The notes under the pieces were generated by a model, which made no database searches, was not told where the DNA came from, and saw only the letters and a program-made list of their open reading frames with translations. A DNA stretch of 64,000 nt, from positions 117,984 through 181,983 of the forward strand of contig NZ_CAXBGN010000011.1 of the NCBI RefSeq assembly GCF_963975415.1, read 5' to 3'. Source of the DNA: Kriegella sp963975415 (GTDB lineage: Bacteria; Bacteroidota; Bacteroidia; Flavobacteriales; Flavobacteriaceae). Of the stretch, positions 56,030 through 64,000 are shown one piece after another. The position numbers and the translations under genes were made by a program. Positions within the stretch are counted from its first letter, which is position 1. Each line of letters starts with the position of its first letter.

Positions 56030-59000
56030 ATGAATTTTAAAACAAAACTAACTTTAATCCTACTGTTGTTCATCAACGGTTTACAGATGATGGCCCAAGA
56101 CGGCACTGCCTTGACAGGTACGGTCGTTGATGCCGAGAATGTGCCTGTTCCCGGAGTAAACGTCATCATAGTCGGTACCACTACGGGCGCAGCGACAGAC
56201 TTCGACGGAAATTATACAATTCAAGTAAGCAATGGAGACGTACTACAATTCTCTTATATCGGGTTCGTTACCAAAAATATTATTTACGACGGGCAATCCA
56301 CTTTAAATGTCACATTAGAGGAAGATGCTGCCCAGCTTGAAGAGGTTGTTGTTGTGGGTTATGGCACACAGAAAAAATCTACCTTGACAGGTTCGATCTC
56401 AAAAGTTGTCAACGAAGATTTAGACCAAATTGCGGTATCAAGGGTTGATGATGCTTTAGTGGGTCAGGTATCTGGGGTCAATATCCAAGCAACCAATGCC
56501 GAGGCTGGCGGTGCACCTACCATTACTATTAGAGGTATTGGGTCTGTAACGGCTGACTCAGGACCTGCATTGGTTGTTGACGGTATAGTGGTCAGTTCAG
56601 ACTTTCTTGGCAATCTTGATATGAACGATGTTGAGTCGTTTGAGGTTTTAAAAGATGCCGCTTCTGCCGCTATCTATGGTAGTGAAGGGTCTAATGGTGT
56701 CATAATGATTACTACAAAGAGTGGTAAAGCTGGGAAAACAAAATTTAGCTATCAAACCTATACAGGCTATAAAAAAGCACATGGCAGTGATGATTATAGA
56801 AAGAGTGTTGCTGATTGGGCGGCAATTGAGCAAGCGGCAACAGGCTCACTTTCAAATGAAACGCAATATGCACAATTATTAGTTGCAACCACTGGAGTTG
56901 ACAGAGATTGGCAAGATGTTTTCTTTGACGGGGGTACCGTATCAAGTCACTCCTTTTCTGCAAGAGGTGGTACAGAAGATACGAAGTTCAGCTCATCTTT
57001 AAGATACCTAAGTGATGATGGTGTTGTAATAACCGATGACTATAAATTATATACAGGGAGTTTGAAAGTGGATTCTAAATTAGGTAAAAAACTAAGATTT
57101 GGACTCAACGCCACTCCGTCGTACACCAAGCAAAGACGCTTACCAACATCAATACATAATCCGATACGTCAATCACCGTGGCTGCCCATTTATCATACGC
57201 AAGAATCACTTCAGTTTATCGATAGAGATGCGTATCCAAATGTTGGTGTAGGCGATTACTTCTTTGAAAACCATCTGTTAAACTTAGACCTTACTGGTGA
57301 CGGAAGCACAAGTAGACCACGTACCTCTGGTGATTCGAATCCGTATGCGCAGTATGTCGAGCGTGAGCATTATGAGTTTAACACCAAGCTATTTGGCTCC
57401 ACCTATTTAAGCTATGACATTTTAGATGGGCTTACGGCAAAAACATCGTTGGGGGTTACTCTGGAACATAGAAAGAGAACACGGTACGATGGAACCAAGT
57501 ACCATGCTAGTGGCAACAGTAATGCAGCCTATTATTTGGCAAATAGATTCAGGTCTAGATTGATTAATGATAATACCATAAATTATAGCAAAACCTTCGG
57601 TGAAAATCATGATCTCAATTTACTGGGGGGTATGACCATACAGCGTAGAATATCCGAAGAAAGCATCACTACCGGCAGTGGATTCTCTAATGATTTGTTG
57701 AAAAACTTTCAAGGAGCCACGCTGGTTGATATCCCCACCGAAACAAACACTGAACTGAAAAAATTAGGATATTTTGCAAGGGTCAACTACGCCTACGCTG
57801 GTAAATATTTATTCAATGCCTCTTTTAGACGTGATGGTAGTTCAGTTTTTGGTATAGATTCTAAATGGGGTAACTTCCCTGCAGCATCCATAGGTTGGAA
57901 CGTACATAGGGAAAACTTCCTGAGCAATAGCAATTTGATAAACACTTTAAAGTTCCGGGCCAGTTACGGTCTAACGGGTGCCGAGAATTTTAATGTTGGT
58001 GACGACGTTGTAAATGCGTGGCCCTATTTAGCCTTGCTACAGAACTCAAACGCAGTTACCGATGGAAGTGTATCTGCGGGTGTTTCACCACGTAATATTG
58101 CAAATGCATTGTTACAATGGGAAGCTTCGCAAGAACTCTCCGTGGGAATGGATTACGGGTTTTTCACCAATAGAATCTCAGGATCGTTGGATTATTACCA
58201 AAGAACCAGTGATGAATTACTGCTAAACAACCCTGTCTCTTATCTCACTGGGTTTAATAATGGTATAGTGAATTTAGGTAAAGTGCAAAACACAGGATTT
58301 GAACTTGAGTTGCGCACCAAAAATATAATCGGCGAGAAATTTTCCTGGAATTCAACTTTGATTGCATCCACCAACAAAAATGAATTACTCAGTTTTGGTG
58401 ATTCCAACAACGCATTGGTCGAAGATGATTACGGCAGAAATTCACAATGGATCAATCGCATAGGTGAACCGATATCTTCTTTTTGGGGCTATGTAGTAGA
58501 TACCGAAGCTTATGACGATACTGAATTTAGAACAACCTATGTTGACAATCCTTGGAATCGAATTAACGGTGAAGCCGATGATACTATTGTTAAAGATTTG
58601 AATGGTGATGGTTTAATTACCGATGAGGACAAAACTATTTTAGGAGACCCCTATCCAGATTTGGTCTATAGTTTTACCAACGAATTTAAAATAGGGGATT
58701 TTGATTTTTCTTTTATGCTTCAAGGAAGCCTTGGAGCTCAGGTAAATAATATTGGAGATCAATACTTCTTCAATTGGTTCGGAAACAGAACCAGAAGTGG
58801 AGGTGAAGCAGAAGCCGTTGCCAATGGTCTTGTTTCAGATGTATCTTTCATTCAAGAAAAGGTATTGACCAGTGAGGTGATTGCCAGTGCAGATTACTTT
58901 TCATTACGAAATATAAACATCGGATATAATTTTTCAGATGATGTAACATCTAAAATAGGTATTGCTGGTTTAAGGCTTTACGCTACTGCCCAGAATTTAA

Positions 59001-59137
59001 TCTATGTTACTGCTGATGATTATCACGGTTTCAACCCGGAACATATTGATGGTAGTAACCCTAGAGCTTATGGTTCACAAAGAGCCGGTACGCCCATATT
59101 TAAAACGGTAACCTTCGGTCTGAACATTGACTTTTAA
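56030..59137 (+). CDS. susC: SusC/RagA-type TonB-dependent outer-membrane transporter
   Basis: 1035 residues. Sec signal MNFKTKLTLILLLFINGLQMMAQ, a carboxypeptidase-like CNA-B domain (about 25-105: TGTVVDAENVPVPGVNVIIVGTTTG), TonB box region EEVVVVGYGTQKK (about 105-117), plug with VVDGIVV and EVLKDAASAAIYGSEGSNGVI, and a 22-strand barrel ending in NIDF. It imports alginate oligosaccharides across the outer membrane with energy from TonB. First gene of operon 2, with SusD 16 nt downstream. The alginate link comes from the shared operator and neighbouring lyases. Confidence 0.96.
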   Translation: MNFKTKLTLILLLFINGLQMMAQDGTALTGTVVDAENVPVPGVNVIIVGTTTGAATDFDGNYTIQVSNGDVLQFSYIGFVTKNIIYDGQSTLNVTLEEDAAQLEEVVVVGYGTQKKSTLTGSISKVVNEDLDQIAVSRVDDALVGQVSGVNIQATNAEAGGAPTITIRGIGSVTADSGPALVVDGIVVSSDFLGNLDMNDVESFEVLKDAASAAIYGSEGSNGVIMITTKSGKAGKTKFSYQTYTGYKKAHGSDDYRKSVADWAAIEQAATGSLSNETQYAQLLVATTGVDRDWQDVFFDGGTVSSHSFSARGGTEDTKFSSSLRYLSDDGVVITDDYKLYTGSLKVDSKLGKKLRFGLNATPSYTKQRRLPTSIHNPIRQSPWLPIYHTQESLQFIDRDAYPNVGVGDYFFENHLLNLDLTGDGSTSRPRTSGDSNPYAQYVEREHYEFNTKLFGSTYLSYDILDGLTAKTSLGVTLEHRKRTRYDGTKYHASGNSNAAYYLANRFRSRLINDNTINYSKTFGENHDLNLLGGMTIQRRISEESITTGSGFSNDLLKNFQGATLVDIPTETNTELKKLGYFARVNYAYAGKYLFNASFRRDGSSVFGIDSKWGNFPAASIGWNVHRENFLSNSNLINTLKFRASYGLTGAENFNVGDDVVNAWPYLALLQNSNAVTDGSVSAGVSPRNIANALLQWEASQELSVGMDYGFFTNRISGSLDYYQRTSDELLLNNPVSYLTGFNNGIVNLGKVQNTGFELELRTKNIIGEKFSWNSTLIASTNKNELLSFGDSNNALVEDDYGRNSQWINRIGEPISSFWGYVVDTEAYDDTEFRTTYVDNPWNRINGEADDTIVKDLNGDGLITDEDKTILGDPYPDLVYSFTNEFKIGDFDFSFMLQGSLGAQVNNIGDQYFFNWFGNRTRSGGEAEAVANGLVSDVSFIQEKVLTSEVIASADYFSLRNINIGYNFSDDVTSKIGIAGLRLYATAQNLIYVTADDYHGFNPEHIDGSNPRAYGSQRAGTPIFKTVTFGLNIDF

Positions 59138-59153
59138 TCTAAAAAAATAAACG

Positions 59154-60599
59154 ATGAAAAATATAAAGTATTTAATTTTTGCCGTAACAGTGTCCATTCT
59201 TGTTTCCTGTGATACTGAGGAGTATTTAAATCCATTGCCCGATACGGCAGTTGCAGTAGATGCCTTCTTCCAAACTGATTCAGATGTTTTGGCAGGAGTT
59301 ATAGGAATCTACGATGCCCTTCAAGGGGTAAATGAAAATTTAATTAGCAATATTGGCGACGCCAATAGAGGAGTTCAATTTGAACACCTTTTGACCGAGC
59401 ATAGAACCGATAATACGAGAAATGCCACGCTCGAAGGTTCAAAGGCCGATTTTCACAGATATACTGTTAATGCCAACAATGTGGAATCAGAAGATTATTA
59501 CGCTTCCATGTATGAAGTTATTTTTAGGGCAAATAATATCTTAAATTTTATTGATTTTGCAGACGCAGGTAATCAAGCACGATATACAGCCGAAGCTAAA
59601 TTTTTAAGGGCCTATGCCTATTTTAAGTTGGTTCGAATGTTTGGTGATGTACCCTTGTTAACTACAGTAGTAGGCCCAACAGATAATGAAGCCCTTTTTA
59701 CGAGAATCCCGGCAGTGCAGGTTTATGCTCAAATTGTAGCCGATTTACAAGAGGCAGTAAATGTATTGGACAACTCCTCTAAATCAAGAGCGTCGAAAGC
59801 CGCTGCACAAGGAATTTTGGCAAAAGTATACTTAACACAGCCAAGCCCTAACTTTTCAGGTGCTCAGCAAATGTGCGAAGCTATTATTAACGGCGGGGAG
59901 TTTGATTTACAAAGCAACTATAGCGATGTATTTTATTCTGAATTGAATGACGAAATTATTTTTGCCATACAATACGAAACGGGTAATAGTGTTGAAAGTC
60001 AAAGTTTTTCTTCTGAATTCACGTCTGGAGGTCGTCGTCAAGGACAAGAAGATGGTCAAAACATTGTCAATGATAACCTCATAGCAGATTTCGAATTAAT
60101 CGGAGGAAATAGAACAGCGGTTTCATATATGACATTCCCTGATGCCACCGAAGTGACAAAGTTCTTGCCCGACGGCTCTGATGTTACTACCTCACCCCCT
60201 ACTTATGGTGGTAGTTCCCGTGATGCCGGCAACGATTATATCGCTTTGCGTTATGCAGATGTGCTATTAATGCATGTTGAAGCAATTATGGCCGGTGGGG
60301 CATCGACCAACAGTGCTGCCGCATTGAATTCTTTCCAAGAAATAAGAGACAGGGCAGGTTTAACAGCTACCGTTACCAACATTACAAAAGAAGATCTCTT
60401 ACTAGAAAGAAGAGTGGAATTGGCTTTTGAAAACCAGAGGTGGTTCGATTTGCTACGGTTTGGCGTTGCAGATGCGGTTTTAAGTGCACATGCTACCGAA
60501 ATGGGCTACGTCTTTGATGCCAGAAAATTACTACTACCCATTCCAGCAAGGGAAATAAACATAAGCGGTGGCCTTTTAACACAGAATCCAGGATATTAA
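59154..60599 (+). CDS. susD: SusD-like nutrient-binding lipoprotein
   Basis: 481-residue surface lipoprotein (lipobox ILVSCDTEEYLNP) of the RagB/SusD family: N-terminal SusD-like domain (about 20-210, with ANNILNFIDF and AEAKFLRAYAYFKLVRMFGDVPL, the typical TPR-like helix) and C-terminal SusD domain with DYIALRYADVLLMHVEAI, ERRVELAFENQRWFDLLRFG and LLPIPAREINISGGLLTQNPGY. Works with the SusC transporter as the lid that captures alginate oligomers. Paired gene order confirms the assignment. Confidence 0.97.
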   Translation: MKNIKYLIFAVTVSILVSCDTEEYLNPLPDTAVAVDAFFQTDSDVLAGVIGIYDALQGVNENLISNIGDANRGVQFEHLLTEHRTDNTRNATLEGSKADFHRYTVNANNVESEDYYASMYEVIFRANNILNFIDFADAGNQARYTAEAKFLRAYAYFKLVRMFGDVPLLTTVVGPTDNEALFTRIPAVQVYAQIVADLQEAVNVLDNSSKSRASKAAAQGILAKVYLTQPSPNFSGAQQMCEAIINGGEFDLQSNYSDVFYSELNDEIIFAIQYETGNSVESQSFSSEFTSGGRRQGQEDGQNIVNDNLIADFELIGGNRTAVSYMTFPDATEVTKFLPDGSDVTTSPPTYGGSSRDAGNDYIALRYADVLLMHVEAIMAGGASTNSAAALNSFQEIRDRAGLTATVTNITKEDLLLERRVELAFENQRWFDLLRFGVADAVLSAHATEMGYVFDARKLLLPIPAREINISGGLLTQNPGY

Positions 60600-60617
60600 A
60601 AAATAAACTTTTAAGAA

Positions 60618-61433
60618 ATGAAAAATAAGAGAAATATTTTCCGCAAGACAACCTTGTTGCTCGTAAGTGTAATGGTAACAAGTTCATTTGTTGGTTGTGT
60701 CGGTTCTGATTTATTTAGAGATGATTTGCCAGATGCCAACTCTAAAGTCGATACTGTATTTCCAGAAGCGAATTTTGATTATACGGCAGACCAACTTGAA
60801 TTTACATTGATAAATTTCACTGACCTTTCTACTGAAGCATCAAACTATGAGTGGGATTTTGGTGGAGGAGCCACTTCAACAGAACGCGACCCATCCCATA
60901 CATTTGCCGGAGAAGGCACGTACCCTGTTACATTGATTGCCAGTGATGGTAATGGCGAAACTTCAACGATTACCTTGGATGTAGAAGTTGTAAACGAATT
61001 AATCTCAGCATTTGAATGCCCTGATTTTTTATGTGACCCCAGAACCCCATGGGGAGGTGGAAGAGGTACAAGTACGTATTCGGCCAGTGCTTCTCCAACC
61101 CCTCCAGAAGGAAACGGTGCAGCTAAATTAAGTAGTTCTTCACAATTTCTTGATCAAACCATATTGGTAGTTGCCGATGCTGATTATGAAATAACTTTTT
61201 GGTATGTAAGTAAAAGTTCTGGCACGTCAGCTGGTGCACTATTGATTGAAGATGCGGATAACGGTGACGACTTCTTGAATGAAGGTATTCCTTTATCGCC
61301 TGATGCTTCAAATTACGTAGCCATATCGTACAGAGTTAAAACGGGTCCAGCTACGGAGAACATGAGATTTAATATTGAATATGCAGGCACTGAAGTTAGA
61401 TTTTCTAAAATCAGTATAGACAGAATTAAATAA
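60618..61433 (+). CDS. PKD-domain surface lipoprotein
   Basis: 271 residues. Lipobox in SSFVGCVG (Cys at about 28), a PKD domain (about 45-125: LEFTLINFTDLSTEASNYEWDFGGG, then HTFAGEGTYPVTLIASDG), then a beta-sandwich (about 145-271) similar to family-32-type or CBM-like modules (ANY/YEITFWYV..). It starts 18 nt after SusD. Such third or fourth lipoproteins of a PUL are surface glycan-binding proteins; the ligand would be alginate here. Confidence 0.85.
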   Translation: MKNKRNIFRKTTLLLVSVMVTSSFVGCVGSDLFRDDLPDANSKVDTVFPEANFDYTADQLEFTLINFTDLSTEASNYEWDFGGGATSTERDPSHTFAGEGTYPVTLIASDGNGETSTITLDVEVVNELISAFECPDFLCDPRTPWGGGRGTSTYSASASPTPPEGNGAAKLSSSSQFLDQTILVVADADYEITFWYVSKSSGTSAGALLIEDADNGDDFLNEGIPLSPDASNYVAISYRVKTGPATENMRFNIEYAGTEVRFSKISIDRIK

Positions 61434-61601
61434 TTACTGCTATTGAAATGGTATTTAGAAACGAGAGTTACGTTTTACTATCCAAGTTTCTATGGTAATT
61501 AATCAAGTATTAGATGTATTTGTCTTTGTTGAAAATGGTAAAGCTTATTCGACAATAATAATTTCAACAGGGCGAAATAAAAAACAAACAAATAAAAAAT
61601 T

Positions 61602-63080
61602 ATGAATTTAATTAACAAAGGAATAAGTGCCTTGCTAATAACTGGCCTTATAATGTCTTGTGACGAAGATGCTTATACCCCAATTGCCCCAATGGATTCA
61701 TCGGGTGGTGAGACAATGAGTGTTTTTTCAAGTTTTGATGCATCTCCAAGTGGCGATGGCACTATAATGACGGTAACACCCGTATCTGTCGGCGTTGATT
61801 CTTATATAGTTGATTTCGGAGATGGAAGTAGTCCTGTGACAATTCCAGAACAGGGTGGTTCCGTTTCTTATGATTATCCCAACACAGAGGCAGAGGTTGA
61901 CTATACAATAACCGTAACTACAAAAGCAGCGGGTCAAAATGATATTACTAAAACAAAAGATGTTACTGTGACCCATACTCCGATAGCTATAGCATCAAGA
62001 GCTGCTTCACCAACAGGAGATCATCATGATGTATTTGCCATTTTTAGCGATGGCATTGATTACGATGGTGGCCTTCTTGGCTACAGGGAAAAATTAAGTG
62101 CCTTTGAAACCGCTAAGGTCGTTACTTCAGAGGCAGGTAACTCGGTACTCGAATATTCTCGTTTGGGAACCGACACTGCAGTTATTTCTTTTGGTACTGA
62201 AGACAAACCTGAGAATGTTGTTATTGCCGATGCTTTTGCCGAGGGAGTTGGTGCAACAAGTATTCACTTTGATGTTCATTCTGTATTTTCGGAAGGAATT
62301 GATAAATTGAAAATCACTTTGATAAATGGTGATACAGATGATGAATATGTTCTTGATGGTATAGATTTGACAGATGGTGAATGGGCTGGTTTAGATTATG
62401 ATTTAGCTACTGCTTTCTCTGCACCTGTGATTCGAATTGATGAAATAAAATTTGAATTGGGAACAGGTGGTACCGCAAATGACCAGGCAACTATCAACGT
62501 AGACAATATTACCTTATCAAAGGCGCCCAGTGCAACAATTGTAAATGGTAATTTTGATTCAAGTTCTTCACAATGGAAGCCAGCCATTTTTACTGATGGA
62601 AGCACTAGTGGCTTTAATGGAAGTTCTGATGGTTCTTGGACAAATTATGACGGTTCTCCCAACGGAAGTAAAACAAGTGGAGCCAAATGGAGTAATAGTA
62701 CTTCGGCCGGACCCTATGCTAGTGCCAGTACTAGATATGCCTACCAACCACTAACCTTAGCCCCTGATACTGATTATATCTTAGAATTTGAATACGCTAT
62801 AAAAGATGATGAAGCAACCGATCCTGTCGGAGGCAGAAGAATGGTAGCGGTAGTTCTTGATGGTCACTTTATTGATGGCGCCGATGCAGTCGCTGCTGAA
62901 AATTCGGCTTTAGGCAGCCATGTTGGAACTGTAGCCGAGGGAAAATTCTCCGATACCGTAGGTACATTGGTTCAAGTACCATTTACTTCCAATGAAAGTG
63001 GTGAAGTTGCTATATGGCTTTATGCTATTACCTCTGTAGATGGTTGGATGGATAATGTTAAAGTTTACCCAGCACCATAA
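61602..63080 (+). CDS. multidomain surface glycan-binding lipoprotein
   Basis: 492 residues. Lipobox GLIMSCDED, a PKD-like region (about 40-125: IVDFGDGSSPVTI, then VSYDYPNTEAEVDYTITVTTKA), a beta-sandwich (about 130-300), and a C-terminal carbohydrate-binding-like sandwich (about 310-492: NGNFDSSSSQWKP opening typical of CBM4/CBM22-like modules, ending WMDNVKVYPAP). No catalytic motif. Likely binds alginate on the cell surface. The 168-nt gap before it contains a 37-codon frame (61492-61605) that runs into its start, probably not a gene. Confidence 0.82.
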   Translation: MNLINKGISALLITGLIMSCDEDAYTPIAPMDSSGGETMSVFSSFDASPSGDGTIMTVTPVSVGVDSYIVDFGDGSSPVTIPEQGGSVSYDYPNTEAEVDYTITVTTKAAGQNDITKTKDVTVTHTPIAIASRAASPTGDHHDVFAIFSDGIDYDGGLLGYREKLSAFETAKVVTSEAGNSVLEYSRLGTDTAVISFGTEDKPENVVIADAFAEGVGATSIHFDVHSVFSEGIDKLKITLINGDTDDEYVLDGIDLTDGEWAGLDYDLATAFSAPVIRIDEIKFELGTGGTANDQATINVDNITLSKAPSATIVNGNFDSSSSQWKPAIFTDGSTSGFNGSSDGSWTNYDGSPNGSKTSGAKWSNSTSAGPYASASTRYAYQPLTLAPDTDYILEFEYAIKDDEATDPVGGRRMVAVVLDGHFIDGADAVAAENSALGSHVGTVAEGKFSDTVGTLVQVPFTSNESGEVAIWLYAITSVDGWMDNVKVYPAP

Positions 63081-63084
63081 TCAA

Positions 63085-63999
63085 ATGAGAAACTTCCAAA
63101 AAGAACTATTTGTATGTATAATACTATTCTTTATATCTGTCAACGCTACTTCTCAAAGCAAGAAAAGTGGCGTTACAGAGTCGGATGTCAAAATTGAAAA
63201 AAAGAAAAAGAATAAAAAAAAGAAGGTAAAACTACCAGAAATCGATTTGAGTAACTGGAAGGTAACGATACCAGAAGGCAAAGGAAAAGGAGGCGCTATC
63301 AGTGTTGAGCCACCAGAAATATTGGATTATGCTACAAATGAGACCTTAAAACCTTATATGTACAACGATTCCACAAAGGGGGCACTGGTATTTTATGCTT
63401 ATCCAACCGCTGCTACCACGGCGAATACCAAGTATTCAAGATCAGAGCTGAGAGAACAAATGGTTCCGGGCGATGATAATGTAAACTGGACATTTAAGCA
63501 AGGTGGAACATTGAAAGCGAAGATTGCGATGAATAGTGTTTCCCGTGATAAAAATGGTAAATACCACAAAGTAATAATACTGCAGATACATGGGCGATTG
63601 ACAAATGAACAACGAGATTTAATCGGCCAGAAAGATAACAATGCGCCTCCAGTATTAAAGATTTATTGGCAGAATGGTAAAATTAGGGTCAAGACCAAGA
63701 AACTTAAATTTCCTGGGGTAAATGCAACAGGAATATTGCACGAAGAAGCTTGGACCGATGATGACGGATTTAATTTTGAGGAGGAAGTAGGTTTTAGAAA
63801 ATTTCAGATTGAAGTAAAAGTTTCCGACGGAAAAATGGTAGTTATATTGAACAAGAGTGAATTTGCAGTTTATGAAAATGCCAGCATTAAAAGATGGGGA
63901 ATCTTTGAAAACTATTTTAAAGCAGGAAACTATTTTCAAAGTAGGGACGAGGGTTCGTTTGCCAAAGTGAATTTTTATGAATTGGCGGTCGGTCATTGA
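63085..63999 (+). CDS. secreted alginate lyase family PL7 (endo-type-like)
   Basis: 304 residues. I start at the ATG giving MRNFQKELFVCIILFFISVNATSQ, a Sec signal without lipobox; an in-frame start 45 nt earlier overlaps the previous gene. A lysine-rich linker (EKKKKNKKKKVKLPE) follows, then a single PL7 domain: SRSELREQM (the full RxELR motif), IILQIHGRL with QIH, and NYFKAGNYFQS. These match the classic endolytic PL7 form, unlike the RTELx variants at 47525 and 50088. It starts 4 nt after the lipoprotein gene and ends 1 nt before the window edge. Secreted, it would make the oligomers that SusC/SusD import. Confidence 0.93.
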   Translation: MRNFQKELFVCIILFFISVNATSQSKKSGVTESDVKIEKKKKNKKKKVKLPEIDLSNWKVTIPEGKGKGGAISVEPPEILDYATNETLKPYMYNDSTKGALVFYAYPTAATTANTKYSRSELREQMVPGDDNVNWTFKQGGTLKAKIAMNSVSRDKNGKYHKVIILQIHGRLTNEQRDLIGQKDNNAPPVLKIYWQNGKIRVKTKKLKFPGVNATGILHEEAWTDDDGFNFEEEVGFRKFQIEVKVSDGKMVVILNKSEFAVYENASIKRWGIFENYFKAGNYFQSRDEGSFAKVNFYELAVGH

Positions 64000-64000
64000 A

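Noticed and set aside
61492..61605. 37-codon frame before the glycan-binding lipoprotein
   Set aside because: Short, overlaps the next start, and shows no recognisable pattern; treated as spacer.
1..64000. CRISPR arrays, tRNA/rRNA genes, insertion sequences
   Set aside because: No repeat-spacer periodicity, no cloverleaf or rRNA-like segments, and no transposase or integrase were seen.

Overview
The window comes from a marine member of the Flavobacteriaceae (Bacteroidetes), close in gene content to Zobellia or Maribacter. The evidence is a SusC/SusD pair, promoters with the Bacteroidetes -7 element TAnnTTTG, many Sec lipoproteins, a Nudix-type arabinose regulator, an alginate-lyase locus and a cytochrome P450/ferredoxin/reductase set known from algal-sugar degraders. 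I saw no rRNA or tRNA gene, CRISPR array or intact mobile element.

Region 1 (about 1-26,800) is a stress and central-energy island. It holds ATP-dependent PEP carboxykinase, five two-domain universal stress proteins, a ROK sugar kinase, thioredoxin, Hsp20, a LytTR regulator, a patatin-like lipase, a flavin (PNPOx-like) protein, pta-ackA, a dicarboxylate/amino-acid symporter, a P-type cation ATPase, upp, and a histidine kinase with a receiver-CRP fusion regulator. The main result is that 11 copies of an FNR/CRP-like box, TGAYnnnnRTCA, lie in front of 13 genes or operons here. Each sits at the same distance from a -7-like element: box centre to the last base of that element is 36.5 nt, placing the box near -41.5. 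Several -7 matches are imperfect. This suggests one regulon whose content resembles hypoxia/dormancy regulons elsewhere.

Region 2 (26,800-32,900) is the arabinose operon araB-araD-araA, the divergent Nudix regulator gene, and a LacI-type regulator. The divergent intergenic region carries four palindromes.

Region 3 (33,000-40,000) has an AraC regulator and a secreted bicupin divergent from P450, [2Fe-2S] ferredoxin, ferredoxin reductase, zinc alcohol dehydrogenase and esterase. It looks like an oxidative sugar O-demethylation cassette with formaldehyde clearance attached. A multi-PAS kinase and a single-domain receiver follow.

Region 4 (43,300-64,000) is an alginate utilisation locus. One operon encodes PL6, two exo-type PL7 lipoproteins, an Nramp-like transporter without the metal ligands, an SDR reductase, PL17 and KdgF. 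A second encodes SusC, SusD, two surface lipoproteins and a secreted PL7. A Tat-type sugar isomerase and an RraA-like protein diverge from the first operon. Both operons have matching promoters (TTTG-N19-TAnnTTTG) followed by tandem 13-bp repeats TTTGGnnAACCAA that begin inside the -7 element, which predicts repression by one GntR-like protein not encoded here. Degraded 3' ends of other genes, some apparently carbohydrate-active, lie at about 18.6, 33.0, 52.2 and 55.2-55.6 kb.
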